From: Martinezella rhizogenes
GTDB lineage: Bacteria > Pseudomonadota > Alphaproteobacteria > Rhizobiales > Rhizobiaceae
DNA: 64,000 nt
Assembly (NCBI GenBank): GCA_013322215.1
Contig: JAAMEZ010000010.1
Span: 1-64,000, forward strand
Reading direction: 5' to 3'
The notes beneath the pieces were generated by a model. That model ran no database searches, was not told the DNA's origin, and saw only the letters and a program-made list of their open reading frames with translations. Of the stretch, positions 45,285 through 53,914 are shown in pieces (position 1 is the stretch's first letter; every line of letters begins with the position of its first letter). Both the position numbers and the translations under genes were made by a program.

Positions 45285-45311
45285 TGGTATAAATTTACTT
45301 ATGGTATAAAT
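45285..45311. promoter_or_regulatory. Direct repeat TGGTATAAAT, probable TetR operator
   Basis: TGGTATAAAT occurs at 45285-45294 and 45302-45311, a 17-bp period, immediately before the TetR ATG at 45318. It lies in the gap between the divergent monooxygenase and TetR genes and could serve both. Confidence 0.5.
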
Positions 45312-45317
45312 ATTTTC

Positions 45318-45944
45318 ATGTCAAACCGAATCAAACTCCGGGACCGCAAGAAGGAGATGACGCGTCAGGCGATCTCCGAGGTCGCAACGCGCCTGTTCGT
45401 CGAACATGGCTTCGATCATGTCTCCGTCGCCGATATCGCCTATGAGGCTGAAGTCGCCAGAAAGACGGTGTTCAACTATTTTCGCCGCAAGGAGGATCTG
45501 GTCTTCGATCGCGAGGATGAGGTGCGGGAGCTGGTGCGGAAAGCAATTGCCGATCGCGGCCGGCAGCTGCCGGTCCATGCCTTCCAGACGCTGATGCGGG
45601 AACTTTTGGAAGCACAGCATCCCTTGTTCAGGATCACGGAGCGGCCGATCGCGTTCTGGCGCATGGTCGCGGAAAGCCCGGCGCTGACGGCGCATGCGTG
45701 CGGACTGCAGGTGAGCCTTGCCGGTGATCTCTCGGGAATGCTGTCCGATGCCGTGGGCCGGCCCGCTTCCGATCCCGAAGCGCGCCTCGCCGGCACCATG
45801 CTGATGGCGACACTGGTGACCGCCTATGGCGAGGCGCTACGCGCCTTTCGCGAAAACCGAAAGCCCGAGGCGGCGCTGTCGAGCGTTCTGGACCGAGGCT
45901 TTGCGGGCGTCGACGCGGCACTTGCCGGGACGCCGTACGTCTGA
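45318..45944 (+). CDS. TetR family transcriptional regulator
   Basis: A 208-residue repressor with an N-terminal HTH (LFVEHGFDHVSVADIAYEAEVARKTVFNYFRRKEDLVF in order, residues about 25-62) and a helical ligand domain. It diverges from the FAD monooxygenase gene across 220 bp, the usual arrangement for a local repressor of a detoxifying enzyme. A direct repeat just before its start suggests autoregulation. A strong bidirectional terminator follows. Confidence 0.93.
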   Translation: MSNRIKLRDRKKEMTRQAISEVATRLFVEHGFDHVSVADIAYEAEVARKTVFNYFRRKEDLVFDREDEVRELVRKAIADRGRQLPVHAFQTLMRELLEAQHPLFRITERPIAFWRMVAESPALTAHACGLQVSLAGDLSGMLSDAVGRPASDPEARLAGTMLMATLVTAYGEALRAFRENRKPEAALSSVLDRGFAGVDAALAGTPYV

Positions 45945-45978
45945 CTCTGGAAATCTCTGGGTCTCAGCCTGAAAAGAC

Positions 45979-46008
45979 AAAACCCGACCGAGGGGGCGGT
46001 CGGGTTTT
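45979..46008. terminator. Bidirectional terminator between TetR and SDR genes
   Basis: A 12-bp perfect stem AAAACCCGACCG/CGGTCGGGTTTT (45979-45990 with 45997-46008) with a 6-nt loop. T-runs on both strands serve the convergent genes ending at 45944 and 46067. Confidence 0.9.
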
Positions 46009-46066
46009 CGAGCGCATGGTCAGTCAGGCCATCAGCCGCCCATGGATCAGCTTGCCGGCACCGGCA

Positions 46067-46963
46067 TCACGCCGCGGATACCTGCAGCCTTGCAAGATCC
46101 TCAAGCAGCGTCGGGCCGGTCGGCTCCCAGCCGAGCTTCTGCCGTGTCTTGGCGCTGGAGGCCGGCATGTCGTGGCCGGCGAACAGGGAGAGCCAACCGA
46201 AATAATCCTGGGCCTCTTCCTTGGCGACGGATTTGACCGGCAGGTTCAGACGCCGCCCGATGGTCTCGACGATATCGCGCATCGGCACGCCTTCCTCGGC
46301 GACCGCGTGATATTTGGCGTTCGGCTCGGCGCGTTCCACGACGAGCCGATAGAGGCGGCCGACATCGGTAAAATGCGCCGCCGGCCAGCGGCTTGATCCA
46401 TCTCCGACATAGGCACAGACACCCTTTTGCCTGAATATCTCGATCAAGGGCGTAATGAGCCCCTGACTGACCGGATCATGCACCTGCGGCAGCCGCACGA
46501 CCGAGACGTTGACGCCGATCTCGCTCGCCAAGATCCCCGCTTCCTCGGTGGCCGCTCGGGGATGCTTGTCGGAGCCGACGATCGGATTGTCTTCGCGGGC
46601 GGGCTCGCCGGGGATCGTGTTGGCGATCGGCGTGCCCGACGTAATGACCAGCGGACGGGCAGAGCCGGCCAGCGCCGAGGCGAGCGTTGCAATGACGCGG
46701 CGGTCATCCTCGCAATTCTGGACGAATCTCGAGAAGTCGTGGTTGAAGGCAAGGTGAATGACGCCGTCCGACTGCGAGGCGCCGCTTTTCAGGATGCCCA
46801 TATCCTCGATCGTGCCATGAAGGACTTCGGCGCCGGCAGCGGCAAGTGCTACCGCCTTTTCTTTCGAGCGCGAAAGGCCGAGCACCTGATGGCCGGCGCC
46901 GATCAACTCCCTGACGACATGCGAGCCGATATTTCCGGTCGCACCGGTAACGAATATACGCAT
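46067..46963 (-). CDS. NAD(P)-dependent epimerase/SDR-type oxidoreductase
   Basis: A 298-residue extended-SDR protein: Rossmann start MRIFVTGATGNIGSHVVREL, VIHLAF, and substrate-domain blocks AHFTDVGRLYRLVVE and AVAEEGVPMRDIVETI. The classical YxxxK is not obvious, so catalysis is uncertain; related atypical members act as NAD(P)-dependent reductases or sensors. The ATG at 46963 has AGGAG 9 nt upstream; the GTG two codons earlier is too close. It diverges from an XRE-type regulator across 93 bp. Confidence 0.87.
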   Translation of the reverse strand: MRIFVTGATGNIGSHVVRELIGAGHQVLGLSRSKEKAVALAAAGAEVLHGTIEDMGILKSGASQSDGVIHLAFNHDFSRFVQNCEDDRRVIATLASALAGSARPLVITSGTPIANTIPGEPAREDNPIVGSDKHPRAATEEAGILASEIGVNVSVVRLPQVHDPVSQGLITPLIEIFRQKGVCAYVGDGSSRWPAAHFTDVGRLYRLVVERAEPNAKYHAVAEEGVPMRDIVETIGRRLNLPVKSVAKEEAQDYFGWLSLFAGHDMPASSAKTRQKLGWEPTGPTLLEDLARLQVSAA

Positions 46964-47056
46964 ATGCACTGTCTCCTTATTTCGTCGGAGACAAGTCTGT
47001 GCTCATCGTTTATTCTGGTAAAGTAGTGACCTTATCATAGTAAAGACACTAACAGG

Positions 47057-47890
47057 ATGACCGATCTCATCGAAACCGAAAACGTGCTCGGAACCTATCT
47101 CAGGGACCGTCGCGCAAAACTCGAGCCATCCGCGCTCGGATTTGCCGGCGAGCGGCGGCGCACGCCCGGGCTTCGGCGCGAGGAAGTGGCACAGCGCGCC
47201 AATATCAGCCCGACATGGTACACATGGCTGGAACAGGGGCGCGGCGGCGCCCCCTCCGCCGATGTGCTCGACCGGATCGCCCGCGCGCTGATGCTGACGG
47301 AAGTGGAGCGCGAGCACCTGTTCCTGCTCGGCCTTGGCCGGCCGCCGGAAGCACGTTACCGCAAGAATGATGGCGTGACGCCACGCTTGCAGCGCGTGCT
47401 CGATGCGCTGGAGCCGAGCCCCGCACTCATCCGGACCGCCACCTGGGACGTCATCGCGTGGAACCGAGCAGCACCCGTGATGCTGATCGACTACGGATCA
47501 TTGCCGCCGGAAGAGCGCAACATCCTGCGCTATATCTTTCTCGATCCGCGCGCCCGCGCCGTGCAATATGACTGGGAAAGCGTCGCCCGTTTCGCCCTGG
47601 GCGCTTTCCGCGTCGATGCGGCTCGCGCAGGCGCATCAAGCGAGATCGAGCCTTTCGTGGCGGAACTTTGCCGCATCAGCCCGGAATTCAGGGCCATGTG
47701 GCGCGAAAACGACGTTCCCGGCACCCATACCGAGGCCATCAAGCATATACGGCATCCCATCCTCGGCCCGCTCGCCTTCGAATATTCTGCCTTTTCGGTC
47801 GATGGCCGCACGGATCTCAGCATGATCGTCTACAACCCGGCAACGCCTGATGATGCCGAGCGGATCAGATCGCTGCTGCCGCAATCTTAA
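47057..47890 (+). CDS. XRE-type regulator with MmyB-like ligand domain
   Basis: A 277-residue regulator. The N-terminal HTH (LGTYLRDRRAKLEP..., RTPGLRREEVAQRANISPTWYTWLEQGRG) is followed by an MmyB/PAS-like sensor domain (about 105-270, WDVIAWNRAAPVMLIDY). It diverges from the SDR gene and probably controls it. The gap contains TAAAG twice, 22 bp apart (47019 and 47041), a possible operator with two turns' spacing. Actinobacterial and rhizobial homologues commonly sit beside SDR genes. Confidence 0.92.
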   Translation: MTDLIETENVLGTYLRDRRAKLEPSALGFAGERRRTPGLRREEVAQRANISPTWYTWLEQGRGGAPSADVLDRIARALMLTEVEREHLFLLGLGRPPEARYRKNDGVTPRLQRVLDALEPSPALIRTATWDVIAWNRAAPVMLIDYGSLPPEERNILRYIFLDPRARAVQYDWESVARFALGAFRVDAARAGASSEIEPFVAELCRISPEFRAMWRENDVPGTHTEAIKHIRHPILGPLAFEYSAFSVDGRTDLSMIVYNPATPDDAERIRSLLPQS

Positions 47891-48145
47891 AGGAAGAGCA
47901 GGCGAAACGGAGGTGTTGGCCGATATCCATCTGTTGACGCCAGCGAGAAAGCCGGCCTAAATTCTGTCCGTCGAAAATGGCTGGCTTGGTCTCGGTAGGC
48001 CCAGGCCCTTCTCCCTGAATGGAGAAGTTCTGTTTCGCGCTCGCGCGAATACCCCGACAGTCCCTGCGCCTCGTGCGCGTTTCGGGTCTGCTCGGTAGCC
48101 ATTTGACGGTGCTCCTCGGCAGACCACATTCGAAGGAGCCGCTGC

Positions 48146-49087
48146 ATGTCCATGATCGATCGATCCAAGCCCATTCTCGTCTATCTCGCCGCCGGCGTTC
48201 AAGGTAGCGCCGTCGTCCACGCCGCGCTTCGACGCGGCTTCAAGGTTCGTGCCCTTGTCCGCGACCGAGGGCGCGCCGCCGCAGTCCTACCCCTTGGTGT
48301 CGAGCTTGCCGAAGGGGATCTTCGCGATGCAGCCTCGCTTCTTGCCGCCAGCGCCGGTGTCGCCCATGCCGTGCTGCAGATCCCGATCGGGTCTCAGGCG
48401 GATATGCGTATCCAGACAGAGAATGCGGTATCGGCTTCGCTTGGCAGCGGTATGAACTCCGTCGTCCTGAAGCTCGCAAGCGCCAGCCGACCGGCGCCGT
48501 GCGAAGAACCGAGCTTCGTCGCCAACGCCATGATCGAAGACGTCGTTCGTGCATCCGGGCTACCGTTCGCCATCGTCCGCCCGACCATGTATCTCGACAA
48601 TCTGCTGAAGCCATCGGCACGCAAGGACATTGTAGGGCATGGCATATTCGCGCCACCCATTGCCGAAGCCCAGCGTATCGCCTGGACCTCGGTCGATGAT
48701 TGCGCTCGCGCCGCTGTTACTCTTCTGGAACGTGGCATTTCATCCGGCGATCATCGCATCGCCGGGCCGGAGAGCGTTGATGGAAACCAGCTTGTCACGC
48801 GCATCGGCGCGGGGCTTGGTCGCCGGATTGCCTATCGTCAACAGCCGCTCGACGAATTCGAGCGGGATGTCGATGCGGCGATGGGGCCGGGAACCGGACG
48901 TCGCGTTGCCTCCAAATTCCGCTTCTTCGCATCGCATCCGGAAGATGCGGATGCGATGCTGGCCGCGCCCTTCGAGCCGCAAGCCGGCCTTGAGGATTTT
49001 CAGCCGAACGGCATCGAAGAATGGGTTCGCCAGCACCGGGCGCAGTTCTTCGATGCGCAACAAGTGCCATCAGGCGGCCAAGGCTGA
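48146..49087 (+). CDS. NmrA-family NAD(P)-binding protein
   Basis: A 313-residue atypical SDR of the NmrA type. The N-terminal Rossmann motif is unusual: ILVYLAAGVQGSAVVHAALRRG keeps a G-rich turn but not GxxGxxG in the common form. It lacks the YxxxK pair, has a CEEPSF patch after strand five and a SVDDCARAAVTLL helix. Such proteins reduce quinones or act as redox sensors. The ATG follows GAAGGAG. It stands alone between the XRE and lactonase genes. Confidence 0.85.
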   Translation: MSMIDRSKPILVYLAAGVQGSAVVHAALRRGFKVRALVRDRGRAAAVLPLGVELAEGDLRDAASLLAASAGVAHAVLQIPIGSQADMRIQTENAVSASLGSGMNSVVLKLASASRPAPCEEPSFVANAMIEDVVRASGLPFAIVRPTMYLDNLLKPSARKDIVGHGIFAPPIAEAQRIAWTSVDDCARAAVTLLERGISSGDHRIAGPESVDGNQLVTRIGAGLGRRIAYRQQPLDEFERDVDAAMGPGTGRRVASKFRFFASHPEDADAMLAAPFEPQAGLEDFQPNGIEEWVRQHRAQFFDAQQVPSGGQG

Positions 49088-49103
49088 TCAGCGGGATGTA
49101 CGT

Positions 49104-49895
49104 TCAATCATAATAGGCCGGGACCTGCTTGAACCCCGGCCATGCCTCGGGGTCATGCCCGGTGACCACCATCGCGCCGGTCTGCTCGGCAAGCGCACGC
49201 AGCTTGCCGACGGATCGCACCGTATCGACGGCGGAGGCCATGAAGCCGGGAAGCGCCTTTTCGTTCCAGTGATCAAGGGTATAGGCGGCATCGATGGCCA
49301 GCAATATCGCGCCCGCATTCGGCAGCTGCACGAGAAAGGATTGGTGGCCGACGCTATGGCCCGGCGTGAAGATCATCCGCAAGACTCCGTCGCCATAGAG
49401 ATCGTAGCCATCGGCGGCATCGCCCTCAAGGAAATGCCACTTCACGCCGGGACGGTCGAAATCCTTTCGGATATAGGCGCCTGCGGCGAACCAATCGGGC
49501 GCGAAGGCATATTCATATTCGCGGCGTTGGACGATGTGGGTCGCGTCGGGGAAACGGCCGACAGCGCCGCTATGGTCGGAATGCAGATGGGACAGCACGA
49601 CGAAGCGGATGTCTTCACCGGATATGCCGAGCTTCGCCAGCTGCGCAACGCATCCCTGCTCCTCGGTCATGAAAGGCTGATAGTTGTCGACGACATCACC
49701 CCAATAGCCGCGCGGATCGGCCAGACCTTCTGCTGCCAGCCCGCCATCGACGACGATATTGCCCTTCGGATGCGTCAGCAGAAACCAGGGCACCGGGATT
49801 TCGTAATCGGCGTCGCCGCCCTGGTTCATCCTGATGTCGTGGGCCTTGCAGCGCTGCGTGCCCGATTGAAACATATAAAGCCTGATATCGCTCAT
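49104..49895 (-). CDS. blcC: AttM/BlcC-type metallo-beta-lactamase-fold lactonase
   Basis: A 263-residue metal-dependent lactonase of the AttM/BlcC group, which open gamma-butyrolactone and N-acyl-homoserine lactones. The metal motif is intact: H103-x-H105-x-D107-H108 in SHLHSDHSG, followed by the C-terminal ligands in FTPGHSVGHQSF and the late His in VVTGHDPEAW. From memory the sequence is very close to A. fabrum BlcC throughout. The ATG at 49895 fits family length; the 196-residue upstream frame is a shadow of the LysR gene. blcA and blcB are absent here. It diverges from a LysR gene. Confidence 0.9.
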   Translation of the reverse strand: MSDIRLYMFQSGTQRCKAHDIRMNQGGDADYEIPVPWFLLTHPKGNIVVDGGLAAEGLADPRGYWGDVVDNYQPFMTEEQGCVAQLAKLGISGEDIRFVVLSHLHSDHSGAVGRFPDATHIVQRREYEYAFAPDWFAAGAYIRKDFDRPGVKWHFLEGDAADGYDLYGDGVLRMIFTPGHSVGHQSFLVQLPNAGAILLAIDAAYTLDHWNEKALPGFMASAVDTVRSVGKLRALAEQTGAMVVTGHDPEAWPGFKQVPAYYD

Positions 49896-49978
49896 AAGCC
49901 TGACCTGTGGTTGATGTTTGAGCATCGTTTTTCGGCGATCGAACGCTCCCCCACCAGGCGGCATCATCCGCTTACATT

Positions 49979-49995
49979 TATCGGCTGAGCCGATA
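49979..49995. promoter_or_regulatory. LysR-type T-N11-A operator between blcC and LysR genes
   Basis: A 7-bp-arm palindrome TATCGGC-TGA-GCCGATA. It contains the LTTR consensus T-N11-A (T49981 to A49993). It lies 11 bp before the LysR start at 50007 and 84 bp before the lactonase start. Probable autoregulatory and target site. Confidence 0.62.
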
Positions 49996-50006
49996 TATTG
50001 GCACAC

Positions 50007-50909
50007 ATGGATCTGTTGGTGGCGATGCGCGTCTATGTCAGAGTGGTCGAAAGAGGCAGCATTTCGGCTGCTGCCCGCGATCTTGGCATGGGTCAGCCCG
50101 CCGTCAGTGAGCGGATTGATCGGCTGGAGCAATATCTCGGAGCCAAGCTTCTGCTCAGAAACACCCGCAAGCTTTCCGTCACCGATGTCGGCGCGGTCTT
50201 CTATGAGCGCAGCAAGCAGGTGCTTGACAATGCCGACGATGCCCTGACCATCGTCAACGGCGATCAATCCTTGCGCGGCACGTTGAGGATCGCAGCACCG
50301 CATGGCGTCGGCGAGGTGATCTTGCCATCGATCCTTTTGCAGATGCGCAAGCGCCATCCGCAGTTGAAAATCGAGCTGATCCTCAACGACAGGATCGTCG
50401 ATCCCGTGACGGAGGGTGTCGACATCTCGCTGCGTCTCGGCGATCTCGGCGAAGGCAGCTTCATTGCCCGCAAGCTCGGACATGTCGGCCGCGTGCTCGT
50501 GGCGTCACCGGCCTATCTCGATGAGTATGGGACGCCGACAAAGCCCGATGAGCTTGCCGACCACCCTTTCCTGCGGGTCGCCGGCCTTTTCAATAGCGGC
50601 CGTCTTCCCTTGATCGACCCGGACGGCCAAATTGAACTTGCCGTCATCGACATTGTCCTCAGCACCAGCCATTGGCGGCCGCTGCACAGTCTTCTGCTCG
50701 ATGAAGCCGGCATTGGCGTCTTGCAGGAGCCGGTCTGCGCTGCGGACCTGGCGAGCGGCAGGCTGATCCGCCTGCTGCCCGATATGACCGTGCCCGGCTT
50801 CGATCTGCATGCGCTTTATCCGCAGATCAGGCCGATGCCGCCGCGCATTCAGGTGGTGCTCTCCCTCTTGGAGGAGCAATTGAGACTGACATCTGTATGG
50901 GAAAGCTAG
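50007..50909 (+). CDS. LysR-type transcriptional regulator
   Basis: A 300-residue LTTR of the CrgA/DsdC-like branch: HTH MDLLVAMRVYVRVVERGSISAAARDLGMGQPAVSERIDRLE in sequence, then an effector domain with HGVGEVILPSILLQMRKRHPQLKIEL. The ATG at 50007 is used; a TTG three codons earlier is possible. It diverges from the lactonase gene and is a natural candidate regulator of it, distinct from the IclR-type BlcR known in Agrobacterium. Its stop overlaps the convergent MFS stop by four bases. Confidence 0.93.
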   Translation: MDLLVAMRVYVRVVERGSISAAARDLGMGQPAVSERIDRLEQYLGAKLLLRNTRKLSVTDVGAVFYERSKQVLDNADDALTIVNGDQSLRGTLRIAAPHGVGEVILPSILLQMRKRHPQLKIELILNDRIVDPVTEGVDISLRLGDLGEGSFIARKLGHVGRVLVASPAYLDEYGTPTKPDELADHPFLRVAGLFNSGRLPLIDPDGQIELAVIDIVLSTSHWRPLHSLLLDEAGIGVLQEPVCAADLASGRLIRLLPDMTVPGFDLHALYPQIRPMPPRIQVVLSLLEEQLRLTSVWES

Positions 50910-52216
50910 ACGCAGACCCGATCGACGCTCTGCGTCGCCGCCTCTGGCGTTGCCCGCAAGGTCAGCGCCCAGAAGAGGAATGTCGCGAGGCTGATGGCCG
51001 CACCGGACAGGCAGACACCCGTCCAACCCGCATGGGCATATATGATCGTCGATGTCGAGGATCCCAGCGCGCTGCCGATCGAGTAGAAGACCATATAGGC
51101 GGCGGTCAGCCTGTTCTGCGCGTCCGGCCTGATGCGATAGATCATGCCCTGATTGGTGACGTGCGTCGCCTGCAGGCCGAAATCGATGACGAGGACACCG
51201 ATGATCAGCCATAGGATCGAGCGATCCAGCATGGAGATCGGTAGCCAGGCAAACAACATCAGGGCAAGTGCGATCCCCGTGGTGCGCTGGCCATGACCAC
51301 GGTCGGCCCAGCGCCCTGCCCTGATGGCGCCCAGTGCCCCGGCGGCACCGGCAAGGCCGAACAGGCCGACTTCGGTGTGGGACAGCGAGTAAGGCGGGGC
51401 GGTCAGCGGCAGCACGAGCGGCGCGAGCAGCGTGGTGATATTGGCGAAGATCAACATGGCGATCACGGCGCGGATGCGCAGCACAGGCTCTTCGACAAGC
51501 AGGGTGCCGAGCGAGCGGATGAGACCGAAATAGGAGAGACTACCCTTGGGTCTTTGCTGCCGCGGCAGTGTGCGCCAGAGAAGAAGCGCGATCACCAGCG
51601 TCAGTACGGCCGAGACGATGTAGACCGTTCGCCAGCCAGAGAGATCAGTCAGCGTTCCCGCAACGCTGCGCGCCAGAAGAATACCGAGCACGATGCCGCT
51701 CGTGACCATGCCGACGATATGGCCACGCTCGGCGGGATGCGCGAGACTCGCCGCATAGGCGACGAGCGCCTGCGTGACCACGGCCAGAAAACCGACGGCA
51801 GCCATGGAGGCAAGCAGCATGGCGGCACTGGTCGAAAAACCGACACAGACGAGTGCAGCCGCGCTTAGCAGCGATTGCACGATGATGAGCTTGCGCCGAT
51901 CGACCAGATCGCCGAGCGGCACCAGCAGGATCAGACCGAGCCCGTAGCCGAGCTGTGTCGCGCCGACAATCAGGCCTGCGACCGTGCGCGACAGATTGAG
52001 ATCATCGGCCATGACATCGAGAAGCGGATGGGCGAAATAGGCATTCGCCACGGCAAGGCCACTTGCGACGGCAAAGAGGAAAATCGTCGCTCGCGTCAAC
52101 GGCGAATTGGCCGCTCCGGAATATCCGGCCCCCTCAGGCAAACCTTCTCGCGTGGAATGAAGGCGCACGGCATCCTTCGCGCTGCCGGCCGGCGGCGCGT
52201 CCTGATCGATCGTCAT
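50906..52216 (-). CDS. MFS transporter, drug/metabolite exporter type
   Basis: A 436-residue inner-membrane protein with twelve predicted segments. Major facilitator motifs are visible: the loop GDLVDRRKLII between segments two and three, and the corresponding GRWADRGHGQR in the second half. The first 45 residues are a cytosolic extension. It resembles bacterial DHA1-type efflux proteins. The ATG at 52216 has GGGAG 8 nt upstream. It diverges from an HxlR gene with two operator copies between them. Confidence 0.9.
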   Translation of the reverse strand: MTIDQDAPPAGSAKDAVRLHSTREGLPEGAGYSGAANSPLTRATIFLFAVASGLAVANAYFAHPLLDVMADDLNLSRTVAGLIVGATQLGYGLGLILLVPLGDLVDRRKLIIVQSLLSAAALVCVGFSTSAAMLLASMAAVGFLAVVTQALVAYAASLAHPAERGHIVGMVTSGIVLGILLARSVAGTLTDLSGWRTVYIVSAVLTLVIALLLWRTLPRQQRPKGSLSYFGLIRSLGTLLVEEPVLRIRAVIAMLIFANITTLLAPLVLPLTAPPYSLSHTEVGLFGLAGAAGALGAIRAGRWADRGHGQRTTGIALALMLFAWLPISMLDRSILWLIIGVLVIDFGLQATHVTNQGMIYRIRPDAQNRLTAAYMVFYSIGSALGSSTSTIIYAHAGWTGVCLSGAAISLATFLFWALTLRATPEAATQSVDRVCV

Positions 52217-52236
52217 TGCAAAACTCCCGATTCTTC

Positions 52237-52290
52237 GGTTTAATAATGAAACCATCGACCGAGTAACATTATTGGTTTAATCATGCAACC
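52237..52290. promoter_or_regulatory. Two copies of a 17-bp operator between MFS and HxlR genes
   Basis: GGTTTAATAATGAAACC (52237-52253) and GGTTTAATCATGCAACC (52274-52290), each an inverted repeat of GGTT/AACC type, 37 bp apart. They sit in the divergent gap and probably bind the HxlR protein. Confidence 0.65.
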
Positions 52291-52326
52291 ATTCTTGCAG
52301 ACAAAAGACCGGGAAGGCTTAAGCGC

Positions 52327-52779
52327 ATGGTCGCGCGGAAAAGCCTGAAAGGTGATTATTGCCCCAGCGCCCGCTCACTCGATGTGATCGGCGACTGGTG
52401 GTCGCTGCTGATCGTGCGCGATGCCTTCGACGGGCTGACGCGCTTTGGCGAGTTTCAAAAGAGCCTCGGCATCGCCAAGAACATTTTGACCGAACGCCTG
52501 CGCACGCTTGTGGCAAGCGGCATTCTGGAACTTGTGCCGACAAGCGAAGGCGGCTCGCGCATGGAATATCGGCTGACGGCGATGGGGAAGGACCTCTTCC
52601 CGGTCATGGTGGCGCTGCGCCAATTCGGCGAGCGCCACCTCTTTGCGCCGGCGGAAGAGCACTCGCTACTGGTGGACCGGACAACGGGTCAGCCGGTGAA
52701 GCTTGACATCCGGGCGCAGGACGGCCGGTCCATCGGCCCGGGCGAGACGGTTATCGTGAAGGTGCCGGAGGAGAATTAG
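52327..52779 (+). CDS. HxlR family transcriptional regulator
   Basis: A 150-residue winged-helix regulator: the HxlR N-terminal Cys (YCPSARSLDVIGDWWSLLIVRDAFDGLTRFGEFQKSLGIAKNILTERLRTLVASGIL in order), then a wing with RMEYRLTAMG. The single N-terminal Cys12 is often redox- or aldehyde-sensing in the family. It diverges from the MFS exporter and probably controls it. Its TAG stop codon is the first three bases of a 104-bp intergenic repeat. Confidence 0.92.
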   Translation: MVARKSLKGDYCPSARSLDVIGDWWSLLIVRDAFDGLTRFGEFQKSLGIAKNILTERLRTLVASGILELVPTSEGGSRMEYRLTAMGKDLFPVMVALRQFGERHLFAPAEEHSLLVDRTTGQPVKLDIRAQDGRSIGPGETVIVKVPEEN

Positions 52780-52880
52780 AGCAATTCCAGGAAAAGTGCG
52801 AAGCGGTTTTCCGTCCGGAATTGCGTAAAAACAAAAAGATAGAGCGTTTTCGCGATTCGAAGAAAAGCGGAAAGGCTCTA
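52777..52880 (+). repeat. 104-bp RIME-like intergenic repeat, copy 1
   Basis: Bounded by TAGAGC at 52777 and its complement GCTCTA at 52875-52880. Its first 70 bases match copy 2 (62584-62687, opposite strand) with few changes; the remaining 34 are less alike. Its first three bases serve as the stop codon of the HxlR gene. No ORF is inside. Length and termini recall the RIME elements known from rhizobia. Confidence 0.85.
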
Positions 52881-52908
52881 GGCGAAGAACCGGGGCCGCG
52901 CTCAGCAG

Positions 52909-53385
52909 TCAGTCCTGTTCTTCCGCCTCTCCGCTTCTTTCCAGCTTGCTGCGCAGAGCCAGCATAACCTCCCGCATCGTTTCGATATCCTCGATCCGAA
53001 GCCCTTCCGCCAATTCGTTGACCCACGGCGCCTGCAGCCGCATGGCGGCATCGAAAACCTGCCTCCCCTTATCCGTCAGCACGACCAGCTGCGCCCGCCG
53101 ATGATGCGGATTGGTCTCGAAGGTAACGAGACCTTCCTTTTCCAGATCGTTGACGATGCGCTGGATGTTCTGGCGATTGGCGCCCATGTCGCGTGCCAAC
53201 CATGCGACCGGCTGCGGCCGGCCTGCTGCGATAATGGCACCCAGAATCTGCCAACGCGCACTCGTCAGACCAAGGGGAGCCACCAGTCTGTCACCGGATG
53301 CGAGCACCCGGCCATGCAGTTTGAACAGCTCGAGAATCAGGCCGGTCAACACGCTCCCGACAGCAGTTTGTTTCGCGTCACTCAT
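52909..53385 (-). CDS. MarR family transcriptional regulator
   Basis: A 158-residue winged-helix repressor: ILELFKLHGRVLASGDRLVAPLGLTSARWQILGAI, the recognition helix GANRQNIQRIVNDLEKEGLV and the wing NPHHRRAQLVVLTDKG. A 22-bp perfect palindrome lies 18 bp before its start, and a further half-site is nearer the divergent ABM gene. It probably represses both itself and the ABM-DUF1772 pair. Confidence 0.93.
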   Translation of the reverse strand: MSDAKQTAVGSVLTGLILELFKLHGRVLASGDRLVAPLGLTSARWQILGAIIAAGRPQPVAWLARDMGANRQNIQRIVNDLEKEGLVTFETNPHHRRAQLVVLTDKGRQVFDAAMRLQAPWVNELAEGLRIEDIETMREVMLALRSKLERSGEAEEQD

Positions 53386-53402
53386 TTGTCACCATATAAT
53401 TT

Positions 53403-53461
53403 AATTGACATCATGATGTCAATTTACTAAGTATGCACCAATGCCACATTGACATCATATA
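53403..53461. promoter_or_regulatory. MarR operator: 22-bp palindrome plus a half-site
   Basis: 53403-53424 is a perfect palindrome of the half-site AATTGACATCA. TTGACATCAT recurs at 53449-53458. The motif sits between the divergent MarR and ABM genes; TTGACA itself may double as a -35 box. Confidence 0.7.
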
Positions 53462-53483
53462 ACCATATTGAACGGAACACTCC

Positions 53484-53852
53484 ATGTCTCACATGCGTCC
53501 AATGGACCCAAACTTCCCGATAGAGCGGCAAGTCGGCATCGATGCCGCCCCCGTCGTTCTTGTGAATGTCTTCACCCTCGACAAGGCGGACGAGGACGTC
53601 TTTCTCGATGCATGGCGCGACGATGCCGCGTTCATGAAGCAGCAGCCGGGCTTCATCTCGACCCAGCTTCACCGAGCGATCGGCGAAAGCCCAACCTATC
53701 TCAACTATGCGGTATGGGAGACGATGGCTGATTTCCGCGCTGCGTTCACGCATCCAGAATTCAGGGCAAAAATTTCGCGCTATCCGTCCTCGGCCGTTGC
53801 GTCTCCGCACCTGTTCCAGAAGGTCGCAGTTCCCGGCATCTGCGTGGCGTGA
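53484..53852 (+). CDS. Antibiotic biosynthesis monooxygenase (ABM) domain protein
   Basis: A 122-residue small protein of the ferredoxin-like ABM fold: VVLVNVFTLDKADEDVFLDAWRDDAAFMKQQPGFISTQLHRAIG then NYAVWETMADFRAAFTHPEF in order. Such dimeric cofactor-free enzymes oxidise quinol-like compounds or handle reactive species; the substrate here is unknown. The ATG at 53484 has an upstream GGAA. It is the first gene of the MarR-controlled plus-strand pair. Confidence 0.9.
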   Translation: MSHMRPMDPNFPIERQVGIDAAPVVLVNVFTLDKADEDVFLDAWRDDAAFMKQQPGFISTQLHRAIGESPTYLNYAVWETMADFRAAFTHPEFRAKISRYPSSAVASPHLFQKVAVPGICVA

Positions 53853-53914
53853 ACACGCGTCGGCAAGACCCCGGATCATTGGATCGAACTCAAAAGACCT
53901 TAGGAAGAATTGCG

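Noticed and set aside
47887..48174. 95-codon minus-strand frame between the XRE and NmrA genes
   Set aside because: No supported start and no recognisable features; overlaps the NmrA start region.
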